From positions 798,501 through 862,500 of the forward strand of contig CALNXK010000159.1 of the NCBI GenBank assembly GCA_942486035.1: 64,000 bases of DNA, in the 5' to 3' direction. Origin of the DNA: Porites lobata (taxonomy: Eukaryota; Cnidaria; Anthozoa; Scleractinia; Poritidae). The notes under the pieces are model-generated. The model saw nothing but the letters and a program-made list of their open reading frames with translations, ran no database searches and was not told the origin of the DNA. This document shows, one piece after another, positions 11,980 to 24,514 of this stretch (its first letter is position 1; each line of letters opens with the position of its first letter). The position numbers and the translations under genes are program-made.

Positions 11980-14021
11980 ATGGCTGCACGTGTACTAACC
12001 CAGGACGATATCCCGGGAGCTTCTCTCGCTGGAAGAGAGCCCCAGGCATTAAAATGCGAAGAACTTCGTTTTTGGCTTAGATGTAGAGGCGATTCTTTGA
12101 AGGGATTGAAAACAAAGGCAGCGCTAGTGAAGAGGTAAGGCGCAAGATCGCTTCGTGTTTCGCTATGACTTGTCAAAATATTACACCTATACATGTGAAA
12201 AATCGGATTTTACGAGTTAAAAGTAGTTTTCTTTTCGCTTTTAAAGGGTGGAAGAGTATATCAGAACTGGCCGAGACCAAAATATAGTTGATCCTGATCC
12301 TCACAATGTGTATACAAAGCGCAAAGAACACCGAACCGCGAGTGAAGACAACATTTCAGCTGCTGTTAATGCACCGCAACCAAACTACCCTTCGGATGGC
12401 TGGTCTGGCGATTTAAAACGAATGCCTTTTTTCACGCGTGCCGAGATGAACAATCATATCGCAAAGTCAGGGAAAAACATTGATTCAAGCAAAAGTCACT
12501 CAGTACCAACTAGTGTGCGAAAAGCTACAACGTTTTTGAACGACGAATATTTAAAGAACTTGTCAGCAGCAAGCGATAATACTTATTTCTATTTGCGCTG
12601 TCAGTGCCATCACAGCTTTAGAAAAAATGATCCTCCGCACAACTTAAAAGTTGCATTGTGCATTTTTAGTGGAGAGGTCAAGAATGCCTCTTGCTCTTGT
12701 GTTGCTGGCCAGGTCGGGTTTTGCAACCATATTTTGGCTCTTTTGTTAAAATTATGCAAGTTTTCATTGTATGTGTAAAAGTGTGACTGATCTTGAAAAC
12801 GAAGACGATATGCAGCCAAAACGGAGCTGCACATCAACTCTGCAGCAGTGGCATCGCAAGGGAAGAGGAGACTGTATAAATCCACAACCAGTGATGGAAG
12901 TGTTGGTGACCAAAACAAGCTTAGAGTTAGACAAACAATCATCATCCAGATACTCTGGTGTGAAATGTCTTTTGTATGAGGCCCGAAATAGCCTTAAGGG
13001 TCAGCAGGCATCTGAAACAAAATTATTGGAACGGTTAAGAGAGCTTAACCCTAAAATGGCTTTATCACAAATTATGACTGCAAGAACTGAGTCAACTACA
13101 CTCGTCCCGACAAAATTTGGAAAAAGTCCTCAAGGATCCTTTGCCAGTTACCAACTATCCGTTACTGAAGATAACTTTAAAGTGTTTTGTGACATTTCAT
13201 CTGTCAACAGGTCAGATTCAGACAATCACGTTCATGATTCTCAGTTAACTGCTTTTCCCAGATTTCCCCTCAGGGCTTCACATGAACAGTTTCAAATACC
13301 GACTGAGATTTCTGGAGATGAGAAATGCTTACTAGAAAAAATACAAGTAGATGTTGATGAGCTAAATGAAATTGAAAGGAAAACACGGGAACAGTCAACT
13401 TGCCAAGAATGGAAGGATGAAAGAAAATTTAGGTTCACTGCCTCAAATTTTGGCCTTATCAGGGAAAGGAAACGAAACCATGAGACCCTAGTAAAAAATC
13501 TACTTAACCCCAAACCTTTTTCTTCGAGGTATACAAATCATGGACTCAAATATGAGCCAGTCGCCCTTGAACAGTACCAGAAGTACATGATGTCAATTCG
13601 AAGGCCTGTTAAGATACTTAAGTCAGGACTTGTTATCAGCCTAGATTCCCCCTACTTGGGTGCTTCACCTGATGCTAAGGTAATTGATCCAGGATGCAAT
13701 GATCCATTTGGGCTTTCTGAAGTCAAGTGCCCAGAGACAAAATATCTGGTTACTCCCTTGGATGCCTGTTCTGATAGTAATTTTTTCATGGAAGAAGTTG
13801 ATGGAAAGCCAAAGCTTAAGAGGACACACAAATACTACTCTCAAGTCCAGGGACTGATGGGAGTAACTGGTGCCAAGTGGTGCGATTTTGTTGTATATAC
13901 CAGCAAGGGAATGAGTATTGAGCGCATTCCATTTGATCCTCAGTTTTGGAATGAGTTAAAAGGAACACTAAAAATGTATTATTTCAAACACTTTTTAGCT
14001 TTAGCAGCAAGGGAACCTTAA
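11980..14021 (+). pseudogene. SAP/SWIM/YqaJ-type nuclease of the ISL2EU element (frameshifted)
   Basis: Exon 1 (11980-12134) starts at ATG 11980 and encodes a SAP-like helix-extended-helix (L-KCEELRFWL...L-GLKTKAALVKR). The donor is GTAAGG at 12135 and the acceptor AG at 12245-12246; the 112-bp intron joins in phase to exon 2 from 12247. Exon 2 carries a SWIM zinc finger (CSC, then CNH at about 12688-12732). Near 12770, after the codons FSLY, the frame shifts by one extra G or a loss of two bases, then runs open to TAA 14019-14021. The second part (frame from 12771, residue numbers in that frame) has a YqaJ/lambda-exonuclease core: TASNFG (223-228), KYEPVA with E262, SPDA with D301, SEVK with E317 and K319, and YSQVQ. 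In the family this nuclease accompanies the transposase; its role in transposition is not settled. The single frameshift would remove the catalytic domain. Confidence 0.88.
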
Positions 14022-14649
14022 TTTAACCTATACTGCAGCATGTGAAAGTTAATGTCACTGTTTCATATAGTGTCTATGTACTAGTTATGCCTAGCTTCTA
14101 TTTTAGGGTTTGTAACATTCTGAGACACAATCACCTGGTACCAGACTGCTTTACTGTGTTCAAGCCAAAATCAAGTCATACACACTGTACAAATATGTTC
14201 TGTCTGCAATCATAAAAATGGAGGACATTTTATGTGATATCTGGTATACAGTCAATTTAACGAGAGCTTCTGATTGTGTTGCAGACTGCTTCAGACCATT
14301 ACAGAAAAAAGCACTACTAGTGGTAATATTATTATTTTTCAAGTCAAAAAACGTCAAACAGATGATGAAAAAAATAACAATATTTCATATATATAATACT
14401 GTTTCAGTCTTAATATGGATATAATTTTCCAAATTTCTTACGATTAAAAAAGTTTAGAAAGTTGCACAAACTTATAGTTTGTTTTAACATATACATGTAA
14501 ATAAGCTAATGGTTAATGTTCATTGTACAATAATTTGTTTAAACCTTAAGGAAACTTGAGATGGCGACTCATTAGTGCAGTCAGTTTTTGTGGCTTTCAA
14601 CATTAAATTACAATGTGAATCAAGGACAAAAATATTAATTTTGTCATAC
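14022..14649. other. Spacer between the two convergent ISL2EU genes
   Basis: AT-rich 3' flanks of the two tail-to-tail genes. Two short frames here (14160-14357 minus, 14218-14424 plus) overlap each other and show no protein features. Confidence 0.6.
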
Positions 14650-16347
14650 TTATCCAGAAATAAGCGGATCGTGAACATTGCACATAAAAGCACACACACT
14701 CCACATCTGGTTAACGACTCCGAATAAACTTAATGGTACAACTCTCTGCCAGATACGGAAGTTCTTAATCTTGTTTATTGCCCTTTCCACATGAATCCTT
14801 AGACTTGCAATTTGCTGTGTCCGCACTACATCCTCCGCTGACATTTGGCTGTCTCCTCCGAGAAATGGTGGGATGTTAAGGGTAACACCCAAGGGCAAAA
14901 TATCTTGAATCTGAAATCCTTTGTCAGCCATGACCGAGTCACCATCATCAAATGCTTGTGACAGTAGCCCACTTCGCACAACAATTTCCCTGTCAGAAAT
15001 ACTGCCTGTGTATAATTGGCTCACAAAAGTGATGGCACCACTTGGAGAAATTCAAACTAGTCCTTTTAATGTCACATGATTTTTGTAGGAGCTGAATAGT
15101 TCAGAATTTAAAAGTAGACTACTTGGCATTTCACAAAACACTTCCGTACAGTCTATTTTGACTCTTGTATTGGGAAATTTCTCCTTAAAATCAAGAGGCA
15201 TGGTTTGTTGTACAACAGCTTTAGACGGCCAAATGCAGATTTGTCCAAACTTCAAGTACATGAAATTAATCCACTGGATAAAACTTCTGCTCACTGTTGA
15301 TTGTGCCACACCATATAAGTTAGCTAGATGTCGCTCAGAAAATCCTCTCCTTAAGCGACACAGAACAATAAAAAATTCCTCTAAAGGCTTAAGTTTTCGG
15401 CGGCGTCCTCTCTTGGTTGTCGACGTATCTTCCTCGTCGTCAGATTCAGAGTTGTAAAACTCCTCAGGAACGTCTGAGCTGATCCTGGAGCGAATGTTTT
15501 CACAATCCTCACCAGGATTCAAAAATTCAAAAATACTTATGAGAGTAGCATAATTAGGAAGGCCAGTATAAAAATTAACATCCGCATTGGACTTGAAGCG
15601 ATCAAGAGAAAATAAACGGGACGACAGTGTCTCCTGGTGCTGTTCGTTTTCGATAATCTTTCTTTCCAGTTCCTTTCGAAGGATCGCAAGCTCCTTTTCA
15701 GATTGTAAAAGTCTAGCCTCCAGATCCTCGACTTTCTTTCCTTGATCCATTTCCACGTTACTCTCGACACTAATATCGGGCTCATCTGTTTCGTTCCCTC
15801 CACTTGTACTGGGAAATATTTCATTTGAACTTTCAACAGCTGAAGACGCGATGTTGATTTCAGCAGAAGTGTCGGATGTAATCAACCGCTTCTCGACACT
15901 AATACCGGGCTCATTTGTTTCGTTGCCTCCACTTGTACTGGGAAATATTTCATTTGAACTTTCAACAGCTGAAGACGCGATGTTGATTTCAGACGACGTG
16001 TCGGATGTAAACAACCGCTTCTTCGAAGACAAGGGAATTGGCAAAGGCAACCTTTCAGTTGGTGCTTTTCTTTTCCTTGGGGATGGAATAGACCAAGCAA
16101 ATCTTGACGGTACACATCCATCCACAAGATAAGTTCGTCCAGCGAGCGACTTTCTAAGATCTTCTCGTCTAAAATGCAAAGAGCAAACTTTCGTGTCTCG
16201 AGTGATCTGCCAGTTCTTTCCTCCGTCTCCTTGGATCGCGTGAATCCACCTCTTTCTCAGTGAAGATTGATTTGGAAATTCAAAAAAACCCGTCGGCGAT
16301 TTTACACCTTTTTGGTTACATTCAGGGACACAGCAATGAGTGGGCAT
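14650..16347 (-). pseudogene. THAP-domain DDE transposase of the ISL2EU element (one in-frame stop)
   Basis: The chosen start is ATG 16347 (MPTHCCVPEC), because THAP domains normally begin right before the first zinc cysteines; an in-frame ATG at 16383 is also possible. Residues below are counted from 16383. THAP C2CH: C17/C18, C22, C67, H70, with CVPSRF closing the domain. Then come a basic linker, two 43-residue tandem repeats, a coiled coil (about EDLEARLL...ERKIIENE), a helix-turn-helix-like ERHLANLYGVAQSTVSR, and the DDE core: D411 in KIDCTEVF, D in VMADKGF and E in HVERAINK. An in-frame TGA between 15054 and 15052 (where the family usually has a glycine) splits the frame between the first and second D. 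The reading frame continues unchanged to TAA at 14650-14652. The transposase would cut and join the TIRs. Confidence 0.9.
15763..16020 (-). repeat. 43-codon tandem duplication inside the transposase
   Basis: Two adjacent units of 129 bp (15763-15891 and 15892-16020) encode a serine/glutamate-rich linker including EINIASSAVESSNEIFPSTS. Unit length is a multiple of three, so the frame is kept. It lies between the THAP domain and the coiled coil, a region likely to be disordered. Confidence 0.92.
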
Positions 16348-16420
16348 CGCGAAAATGACTATCAATACGCTCGATGTTTGCAAGTTTCTACTGACGCGTT
16401 GTCAAAACAAAACACATCGA

Positions 16421-16491
16421 GGCCTAACTAGCCTCGACTTCGCGCAGCTCGGCCCGGTCCGCCCGAGTGGTCCGCCATATTTGCATTCGGT
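16421..16491 (-). repeat. Right terminal inverted repeat of the ISL2EU element
   Basis: The 71-bp reverse-complement partner of 11877-11947. The transposase start codon at 16347 lies about 74 bp inside it. Confidence 0.95.
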
Positions 16492-16602
16492 GTATCAGCC
16501 TTTAGTAATCGATCACTTCTCAAGTGTGCAGCAACCCTTTCGGGACGAGATACTCAGTCAGAAATGGAGACAGAAACATCGTGTGAAGCGCAAGCATTAA
16601 CA

Positions 16603-17819
16603 TAGCCTGCGTAGCAGGCGCTGGGAAGTAGCGGGCGAAAGAGAGAACGGGCGCGCGCGAGGGAGACACGCAAGGGGTGAGGGAGCGCCTGCACGGATGG
16701 CCCCCGAAAATCGTTTCAACTCGCACTCTGTAAGTGCGGATATTTCCAATTGGTCGAGAGGCTCCCGAGAGAAAAATTAACCGCGCGGGGCGAGAAAACT
16801 GTCAATCAATAGTACATGGACAACGTAGTGAAGATCTTGCATTACACCACTGGGTCCTGAAACCACTAAATTGTATACAATCGAAGTTCAGGTCTCGGAG
16901 GTCACTTCAATCTGGTTTAATGGGACTATGTGGCTGTAATGTCAAAGAAAAGTTGGAGTGTTCAAACGGTATTCACGATGGAAAGAATTGACATCGGATA
17001 CGCATCAACAGATGTGGCGAGAGACAAAAGATTTGTCGAATCGTTGCAATGAAGGTCAGAGGAAATATTCTTTGCTCAGGAGAACTTGGCGGCTTGTGCT
17101 GTCGATGGAATGTATACCATCAAAACTTGGACACGATTGATGAAATGAAACACTTACCAGGGGCATGAACTTGAAAAAAACATTTCACTATAGTATTATT
17201 CGCCGTTCGAAGGCGACCTGAGGTCTGTTGTTTATGTCTCATTACTGCAGTAGAAAACATGTCGGTACAGTTTGTGTTCTGAGGTTTAGGTCCGCTTAGT
17301 AAGACATGTCTGCTCCAAAAACGGCTGCCAGTGAGCGCAGTAAAAGCAATATGGTCATTTTCCACGTACGCTGTGATCGTTGGTGTCTGACCAGAACAAT
17401 ATTTTTAGTTTTTATAATACACAGCATGCATTCTTTAAAAGATACCCAGTTTTTACTTTGTTATTTCCTATTTATTGTGACCATGTTAAAAAACGATTTA
17501 AAGCTGTGTGTTAACCATCAGTTTACTGGTCCATCGCTCTATAATCAGATAACCCAGCTGATCTTTATAACAGCTATATTTAGACCGAAGATAAAACGTA
17601 CAACGCTTTTTGGCGGCTTGCTTTGTTTGTGCGAGGTCAGTCGTTTTCTGTCAAAACTTTTGACAGATCACGCAACGGCTGCCAAGTAATTAGAGAGGGG
17701 GCGGGAAACGATTTTCGGGGGCCTTCCGTGCAGGCGCTTCCTCTCCCCTCGCGTGTCTCCTTCTCGCGCGCCCGTTTTTTCTTGTGCCCACTACTTCCAA
17801 GCGCCTGCTACGCAGGCTA
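16603..17819. mobile_element. MULE-like element with long TIRs and 9-bp duplication
   Basis: The ends TAGCCTGCGTAGCAGGCG and its complement begin inverted repeats of about 125 bp, imperfect towards the inside. The 9-bp direct repeat GCATTAACA is at 16594-16602 and 17820-17828. Long TIRs with 9-bp duplications fit Mutator-like elements. The frame at 17306-17689 inside is not recognisable as a transposase, so the element is probably non-autonomous. Confidence 0.85.
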
Positions 17820-17828
17820 GCATTAACA

Positions 17829-18250
17829 CTGGAATGTTCACAACACAGACCAAGACTGTATTACACGTATTACTAAGGCTCTTCGATACTCAAGATCTCG
17901 CTGAAAAGAGCAGATAGTAAGGCAAGGTAAGTTGTCCTGGCTCGCCTTTTCTCTAACTTTTTAAGCTTAATTCCAACTTGTTTATGACGAGTTCGAGTGA
18001 CTGTCTCAAGTACTCAGTAACTAACATTTCAGTGGGCAATGAAACCAGCATTAACCGTTTAAAGTAAATTATAACTAAACATGTGTATTTATTTGGCATA
18101 ACCTTTCAATACTAAGCAAGCAACGAGACCATGACGTTGAAGATGATAATGTAAAATCATGTAACGACTTTGGGGGTCTGAAGGAGTAGAATTTCCTTGT
18201 TTTGTACTGGAAAATAGGAGTTTGGTCTCTGGTACTGGGAATTACTAAAA
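17829..18250. other. Gene-less interval
   Basis: Nothing supported beyond AT-rich single-copy-looking sequence. Confidence 0.5.
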
Positions 18251-18256
18251 GAAAAT

Positions 18257-18667
18257 CAGGGGCACCCAATGGATCTGTTCCTCAAAATATCTGTTCTTCA
18301 TGCAAATTTTTGCTGGCTGGGAGATGTGGAAGAAATAATAGTCCTTGGAAGGAAAGTGTTGCTGGGAAAAAGATAATTCAGGATGTCAGAGGGGATTTGA
18401 AGTCTAGAATAGCTGCTACGGGTTACTTGTATGGGTTGCTTACCACTCAAGATCTGAATTGTGCCCTATAAAACTTCCCAGTAAGTCAGGTTGCAGGTTG
18501 TAAGGTTGCTGGCTGGGAACTCTTCCATCAGTCTTGCTGGGAGTGAGGAACAGATAATTTTTTTCCAGCAATCTCCCGAAATGCTTAAAATAGTCTCAGA
18601 AAACTTTATTCACGCTTTGTTGTTGTTTTTAGGTCTTTTTCTCAAAATTTCCCGTTAGGTGCCCCTG
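18257..18667. mobile_element. CAGGGGCACCC-ended MITE (411 bp)
   Basis: The left end is CAGGGGCACCCAA, the right end TTAGGTGCCCCTG. A 6-bp direct repeat GAAAAT (18251-18256, 18668-18673) flanks it. The same family recurs at 61865-62261, also with a 6-bp repeat. The ends resemble hAT elements, but hAT duplications are usually 8 bp. Confidence 0.75.
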
Positions 18668-18673
18668 GAAAAT

Positions 18674-21068
18674 AATGGAATTAAGAAAGGACATCTGTAT
18701 AAAGTAAGCTTACATGTAATGTGATACAAACATTCTTATGAAAATTTTCACAGACTATAGAAGAACTAATAGACAGAATAGAAAAGCGTTAACAAGTGTT
18801 GAATTTGCAAGTAGGCAAAGATAATCTACGTAGTTTGGTTCTATATTTTCATGCGTCAGTCCATAACAAACCCAAGCTTCCCAATTCCCGGGGCAGTCAT
18901 AGCGTCATAAGTGGTGAATAATTTAACAGCATGCATGTATTTTTTGAAGCAGGTACAAAAGTTTATTTTTGATTTTAAATTACGTGGGTTTTAACTTAAA
19001 TGAACAGAGAATGAATAGACATTTTCATGAGTCTTTCAATGCATAGCTAATGCAGACCATGATTGAATTAGAATGTATTTTCATGTAAGTGCCAACATAG
19101 TTGTTAACATCTTCACAGTTTCATACCTTCATCTGCAGTTCAAAGTATGATTCATTTCATATATTACCATTAATTTTAATCTTCATTGTGCACTGCTCCT
19201 ATGCAATTATATTGTGGTTCTTGAGAGGATACAGTGCAGCACATACTGTCAGGAAATTGAATGCCTTACTTTTTGGGAAGCAAAGCACACAGTCATGTTA
19301 GAAATCAGAAATTGTTCTATTTGCAACATAGTTGTATCGTCAGTAAATCTAGGTTTAAAGGAAAATAAAATTTAAAGAAACAAGTTGTGAAAGATAAGAC
19401 TCTTAAGAGAGTCATAGCAGTCATAGCTGTTTTGGATTCTCTTGTCTACATACACCATTATTAATCTGCAAATACAACTGTCTCTCTTGTGAAATGTCCC
19501 TGGTGGCAAGGAAAGAAAATAGGCTGCTTTATTTACAGGGTACACTGTACATTATTATTAGGAGGCATTGTTTTCAAGATTGAGGATAAGGGCTTTAAAT
19601 AGCAAAGTGGCTTCACTCCTGTTACATTAACTAGGAACCTTGAACGTTTCGTATTAAAAAGGAAAAAATATATATTAGGTAAAGTTTCAGGAAAATTGAA
19701 AACTTTTGGGAATAAGGTGCTTATATGTTTCTATATTTTCCCTGAAAGTCTTTGGTGGAGCTCATGAGAAGGCTAGGAAAGTTTATTGATTTGGAACTTT
19801 AGTCCGGGACAGGTAGAAATTTAGTTCGAACATGTAAACCTTTGATATGACTTGTCCGTGGGACAAGCACATTTTTAATTAGAAAAATAAAAATAAGAAA
19901 CAGTTGCCTTAAATATTCCATTTAACTTTGCCATTCCACTGCCAGTTGTTTCATCCATTTGCTTTTTTACAAGCTCTGTTGTAGGTTTAATTCAAAAATA
20001 ATATACAAGGGTAATAATGTGATTAAATAATGTGATTAAAAACATTAAATGCCCGTTGCAAGCTAAACTTTTTGGACAAGAACTCTAGGTTTCGGACAAC
20101 CAAATTTAATGTATTGCTTGTGTGAAGGACAAGTGGATAGGAAAATTTCTCTCTTACGAGGGTACAAAGAAGGTGATTTTTAAAGCTTGCCATTCGGGCA
20201 AGCTGAAGCTAGCATATACTAGCCCAAATGTCATTTCAACTAGCCCCCAAACCGTTTTGATGAGCAGAATTGATTTCACAGTTCTTCTTTAATTTGAATT
20301 CCTCAAAAAAACTTCACTTGCCCATCGGGCAAGTTAAGTTCAAAATTCACTAGCTCGATAGCAAAATCCACTAGCCCCGGGGTATCGGACACTACTTTCT
20401 TTGTGCACTGCTTACTCTCTAATAATAATAATAATGTACATCCAGTGGTTTTTCATAGCACTTTACAACGATATTAATGGATGATACTTTTATAAAAATG
20501 CATACATTAAAATAAAAAAAAGATATACATTGTAAAACATTGAACTCTAATAATATAATAAACCATTGTTAATAAATTTAACATATATATATGCTTCAGT
20601 CTCCCGGACTAGTAAGGCACTGTGCCTGTGTTATAAGACATGAGACTTTAATAAAGTTCATTACTATTATTATTATTATTATTATTATTATAGGGTTTCC
20701 ATGTAGCATTTTCCCCTGATTTTCACTCAACTGCAAGTAGGGTTCTAAATGTAAATATTATTGCCTTTAAGGAAAGCCTTTAACTCATACTAGTCAAACA
20801 TTTTGAATCTTTAACAGTCAGATGAATCTTATTCAGTTGTGTGAATTTGTGGACATTGAAATCATTTGCTACTCAGGTTTTGCACTGTTATTAGACCACT
20901 TGTGGAAAATGCCTTATCATTTTTTTTCAAATTTTTAGTCTTGGTTTGTGAAAAGAGGCATGTGGGGAACCCTGTGTCAAGTAAAATTGTGCTGATTGTA
21001 GTAATTTGGCCGTGAGTGTAGGAAAAAATATTATTAATTAGTAATAGCAGACGGTGTCCTCTGGCAAC
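18674..21068. other. Gene-less interval with repeat fragments
   Basis: At about 20180-20390 there is a fragment with repeated CACTAGCC / TTGCCC-TCGGGCAAG units in both orientations. A (TTA)n microsatellite lies at about 20660-20692. No gene supported. Confidence 0.5.
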
Positions 21069-21071
21069 TTA

Positions 21072-21506
21072 GGGGGTGTTTACATGACACCGGGGCAACT
21101 TTTGCCCCGGAGCGAGTTCACTCCGGTTCCCTCTCATAGCTCTACATTTGTTACATGATACCACCACAAAATGTCATGCAGGTGCGAGTCACCCCAGCGT
21201 GAGTTCACCCCGGTTCTTGTACCGGGGCGAGAATTTCACTCTGGTACAAAATCTCATGGCAGTATCATGTAAATGCGAAACGACCACCCGTTTCAGCATG
21301 AAATCGGACTGCCGGTAGACTGGAATGGGTAGCGCACGCGTAATGTTTGCGATTTTGAATCACACTTGTATTTTATCAACATGAAGTGTACCTTCAAATA
21401 ACGAGATATGAAATGACTCAGTCATAATGTAAACCCGATACAAAATCAAAAAGTCATCCCGGTATGAGACTCGCGCCGGTGTGAGTTTTCTCATGTAAAC
21501 ACCCCC
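21072..21506. mobile_element. Harbinger-type MITE (435 bp)
   Basis: The ends are GGGGGTGTTTACATGA and the complement TCATGTAAACACCCCC. The target duplication is TTA (21069-21071, 21507-21509). The interior has CCGGGGC / ACCGGGGCGA motifs repeated in both orientations. No coding sequence. Confidence 0.88.
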
Positions 21507-21509
21507 TTA

Positions 21510-23169
21510 CTGTACATGTACTTGTGCCTTTAGTGCGCGATTAAGTGTATTAATACTAGCCTACAAATAATCTGTGTAGTTTACTCAAATAATACTTGCT
21601 TTCTATTTATTCAGCAGATCAGCCTGGTATGGGATGTTGGTGACAGAAAGTCCTCTCAAAGCAAACAGGATTAATACATGTTAATTACAAGCCTTAGTCT
21701 TGTAAAGTGGTTCCAGGGCTGTCACTAAGGGCCATAAACCAGACTTTAACTCGGCTACTTTGAGCCCAATACTTGGCTGTTTTTAGAGGAAATGAAACTT
21801 TCCACATTTTCAATGTCCCGCTCACTAATTTCACTTAAACCCTGCGACTTGCAATCTTAGTGACAGCCTTGTGCATCTAACTTTTACATCATCAGTTTAT
21901 GAAAATGATTTGTTATTTGGATTTTGTTGTTAAATTTGACTGTAAACACTTCTGGGAGTGAAAGGGCTAAATCAAGAAACCATCAATGTTATACATGTAT
22001 TAGGCTTTCAGTCTTTTTATTTCTTATCTAAAATTGTTTAAGCTTTTAATTTGAATTATGCTAAATTATAGTAAATATTTTCATTTTGGAAGAGACCATT
22101 TTGACCCACCTTTACATTAATTTGTGTGTTAGAGTTGCTGTTTTTTATCAAAATTTAACTTCATCAGTTTTCTTGTACACCCTGTACCTTACATGTAAAT
22201 GCTAATAATTATTTTAAACTATAAATCATCTTAATTTGGTATAATACTAAGTTAAGATGATTTTTTTGGATATTTTGAGAAGACTGTTTTGACCCATTTG
22301 AAAAGTTTATGTACACTGTATCTTCTTATTTAAACCTTACGTGTTGGAATTTTTTTTTTTTTTAATTTTTAATGTAATGACAAAGATGCTAACACAGAAA
22401 TAAATCATGTTATATTTAGAAAATTCAGGTTTAGAGTATCAGTGTGTTTTGTTTTTTAAAACCTTGTAATATCACTCTTTGCGGGACTAAACTTAAAGAA
22501 TGCAATTCGATTTGCAGCTTTTGCAGTTACAACAATGTAGCATACCTGGCGATTTTCATGGGATTTGAAATGTAAAAATAAAGATAGGCAATTTGAAAAT
22601 TGGTTATGGTAATGCAAAATTGGAAACGAAAAGGGGCCCTATTTTTTAAACTACTACTTATTCAAAGTTCATCTGCTGGTTAAACAATATAACTCCATTA
22701 AAGCAAGTTATAACTTAATAGTAGGGATGACTAATGTCAGTTTGAAGTTGGATTCTTATTTTTCTATAGGTCTATTGGGTTTTCAACGCTTTATAACTTT
22801 GCGTTTTTGTTGTCAGTTTTGAAGAATAAAAACAAAATTTCTGGCCTAATCCTTTAACTGTGTGTTGAAGTGTTGTTACATATTAGGGTATTTTATTTTA
22901 TGTCGAAACTTGAATTGAGGATTACTCATACAATTATTTGTAATGTATATATGAGTAATCCTCCATGACTATGGAGAGACGATGGGGAACCAAAGAAAAC
23001 AACCGGTATTAAGTACACAACAAAAATCCAATGTTTGTGTGGAAAGTTCAGATATTTGACATGGACAAAAATAAAATCTTGATTGTTAAAAGTTTGGTAA
23101 GAAAAATTTACCGATTACCATTATATTTCCCTTTATTTTTAAAGTTTCCAGTGTGTTTATGTGTATATA
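21510..23169. other. Gene-less AT-rich interval
   Basis: No gene, RNA or complete element recognised. Short AT-rich palindromic stretches such as AAGATGATTT/AAATCATCTT near 22220-22270 are present. Confidence 0.5.
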
Positions 23170-23590
23170 TATATGGCGTAAAGGAGCTTGTATTTTCGCT
23201 TTACACAAGCTTAAAGTAGGGTTTACACAAGCTTTACGCAAAACGTAAAGGTGTTGCGTAAAGTTTTTGTTTCATTACGCCAGCTTTATATGTACGCGTA
23301 AAGGTGCTGTAAAGCTGAACTTTACGTAGAGTAAAGGAAGCGTAAAGTTGTGTAAAATTCAACTATACGCTGACTTTACGTTGTCATTACGCTCACGTAA
23401 ATTTGATTTTTCATGCTGTGTTAACCAACATCACAATTTTACATTTGTGTTTACATTCAGTGGCGGCCGACTGCATCTTAAGTATCTTTTTTCCCACCGA
23501 AACTGACGTTCTCGTTCCAGCCTTTTCTCAGTCAACAGACGTCGCCGTCGTGAACTTCTTCGTGGTTCTTAAGTTCTCTATCATGCTCAG
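23170..23590. mobile_element. GCGTAAAG-cluster element remnant (inverted relative to 10.0-10.9 kb)
   Basis: Dense copies of GCGTAAAG and CTTTACGC at 23178-23400 are followed by CGTGGTTCTTAAGTTCTC near 23561-23578, the complement of the end motif at about 10050. The same two parts occur in opposite order at 10040-10910, so they belong to one element family. Confidence 0.65.
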
Positions 23591-24108
23591 GTGAATGTCC
23601 ATTAACTCCTTCCTAGATAGGCCAGAATCGTTAACGTTACTATACAGGCTAATTTTAGAAGGATTTGTATGGCGTTATACGCTATAACTGTGTTCAGTTA
23701 TCTGTCTTCACCTATTTTACACTCATACATAGATCGTTAGAAAGAGGACTTTTTTCATCTTGTTCTTCCTGAATATAATGCCAACCAACCTCATATTTCC
23801 GCAAATTTGAATTTTTGTTACGTCGCACTTCCTTACTAATATTTGTAACAGGACGGTTCAGTCATTTCTGTACTGAGAATTCATGTAAAGCTTAGACTAA
23901 AGAGATTAAAAGAGACCCTGGCACGTAACACTGGTGGTCCAGTATTTCTGCGATTTTCCTAGTCTCTTTCTTGATGTTGTTGTTGTTGTTGTTGTTTCAT
24001 TTGCGTTTTATTTTTTAGTATCATTTTCTTTTTCTTTTTACTTATTTTATTTCATTTATTTTTATTTTACTCCGGGTATCTTATTCTTTTCTTTTAATTT
24101 TACATATA

Positions 24109-24139
<31 letters not shown>

Positions 24140-24505
24140 CCGATTTTTTAAAATCTTTATTTCAAATTGATTTTCAGTTTGTTAATGTCTTTGTAATTGT
24201 TTGAAAATTAAGCCTCGGACGTACACTGGGGAGGGTGGGTAGCTGACAACCCCCTTTGAGTTTTTTCTCAGTTATTTCCTAGACGATAAAACATCAGCAC
24301 CTGACGTTTTCAGTAGCTGTTCGTTTATCCCTCGCGCGCATTTTGTGACAAGTTCAGTGATGGTAAGTTTCTATGGTTACGAGACATGATGTCATAAGTA
24401 GGCGGTCAAGCCATTTCTGAGTGAAATACATGTTTTTTTCAACTTCTTTCAACAATAAAGTAAATCTTAAGGCTAAAATCATGCCAAGTGCTTATTTAAG
24501 TGTTA
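23591..24505. other. Gene-less interval with microsatellites
   Basis: A (TTG)n run at about 23974-23996 and an (AAAT)n run at about 24110-24140. No gene supported. Confidence 0.5.
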
Positions 24506-24514
24506 GTTTTCATG

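Larger units (their letters stand above)
11875..16493. mobile_element. ISL2EU-type DNA transposon, 4.6 kb, near-complete
   Basis: Two 71-bp terminal inverted repeats (11877-11947 and 16421-16491, one mismatch) enclose two convergent genes: a SAP/SWIM/YqaJ nuclease on + and a THAP plus DDE transposase on -. That pair is the known gene content of the ISL2EU superfamily. Flanks allow a 2-bp duplication, AT (11873-11874 and 16494-16495) or TA one base over. Each gene has a single disabling lesion, so this copy looks recently dead. Translation start sites lie within about 75 bp inside each TIR, so the TIRs probably carry the promoters. Confidence 0.92.

Noticed and set aside
17306..17689. 127-residue frame inside the MULE-like element
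   Set aside because: No transposase motifs or zinc-binding residues; hydrophobic AT-rich translation likely by chance.
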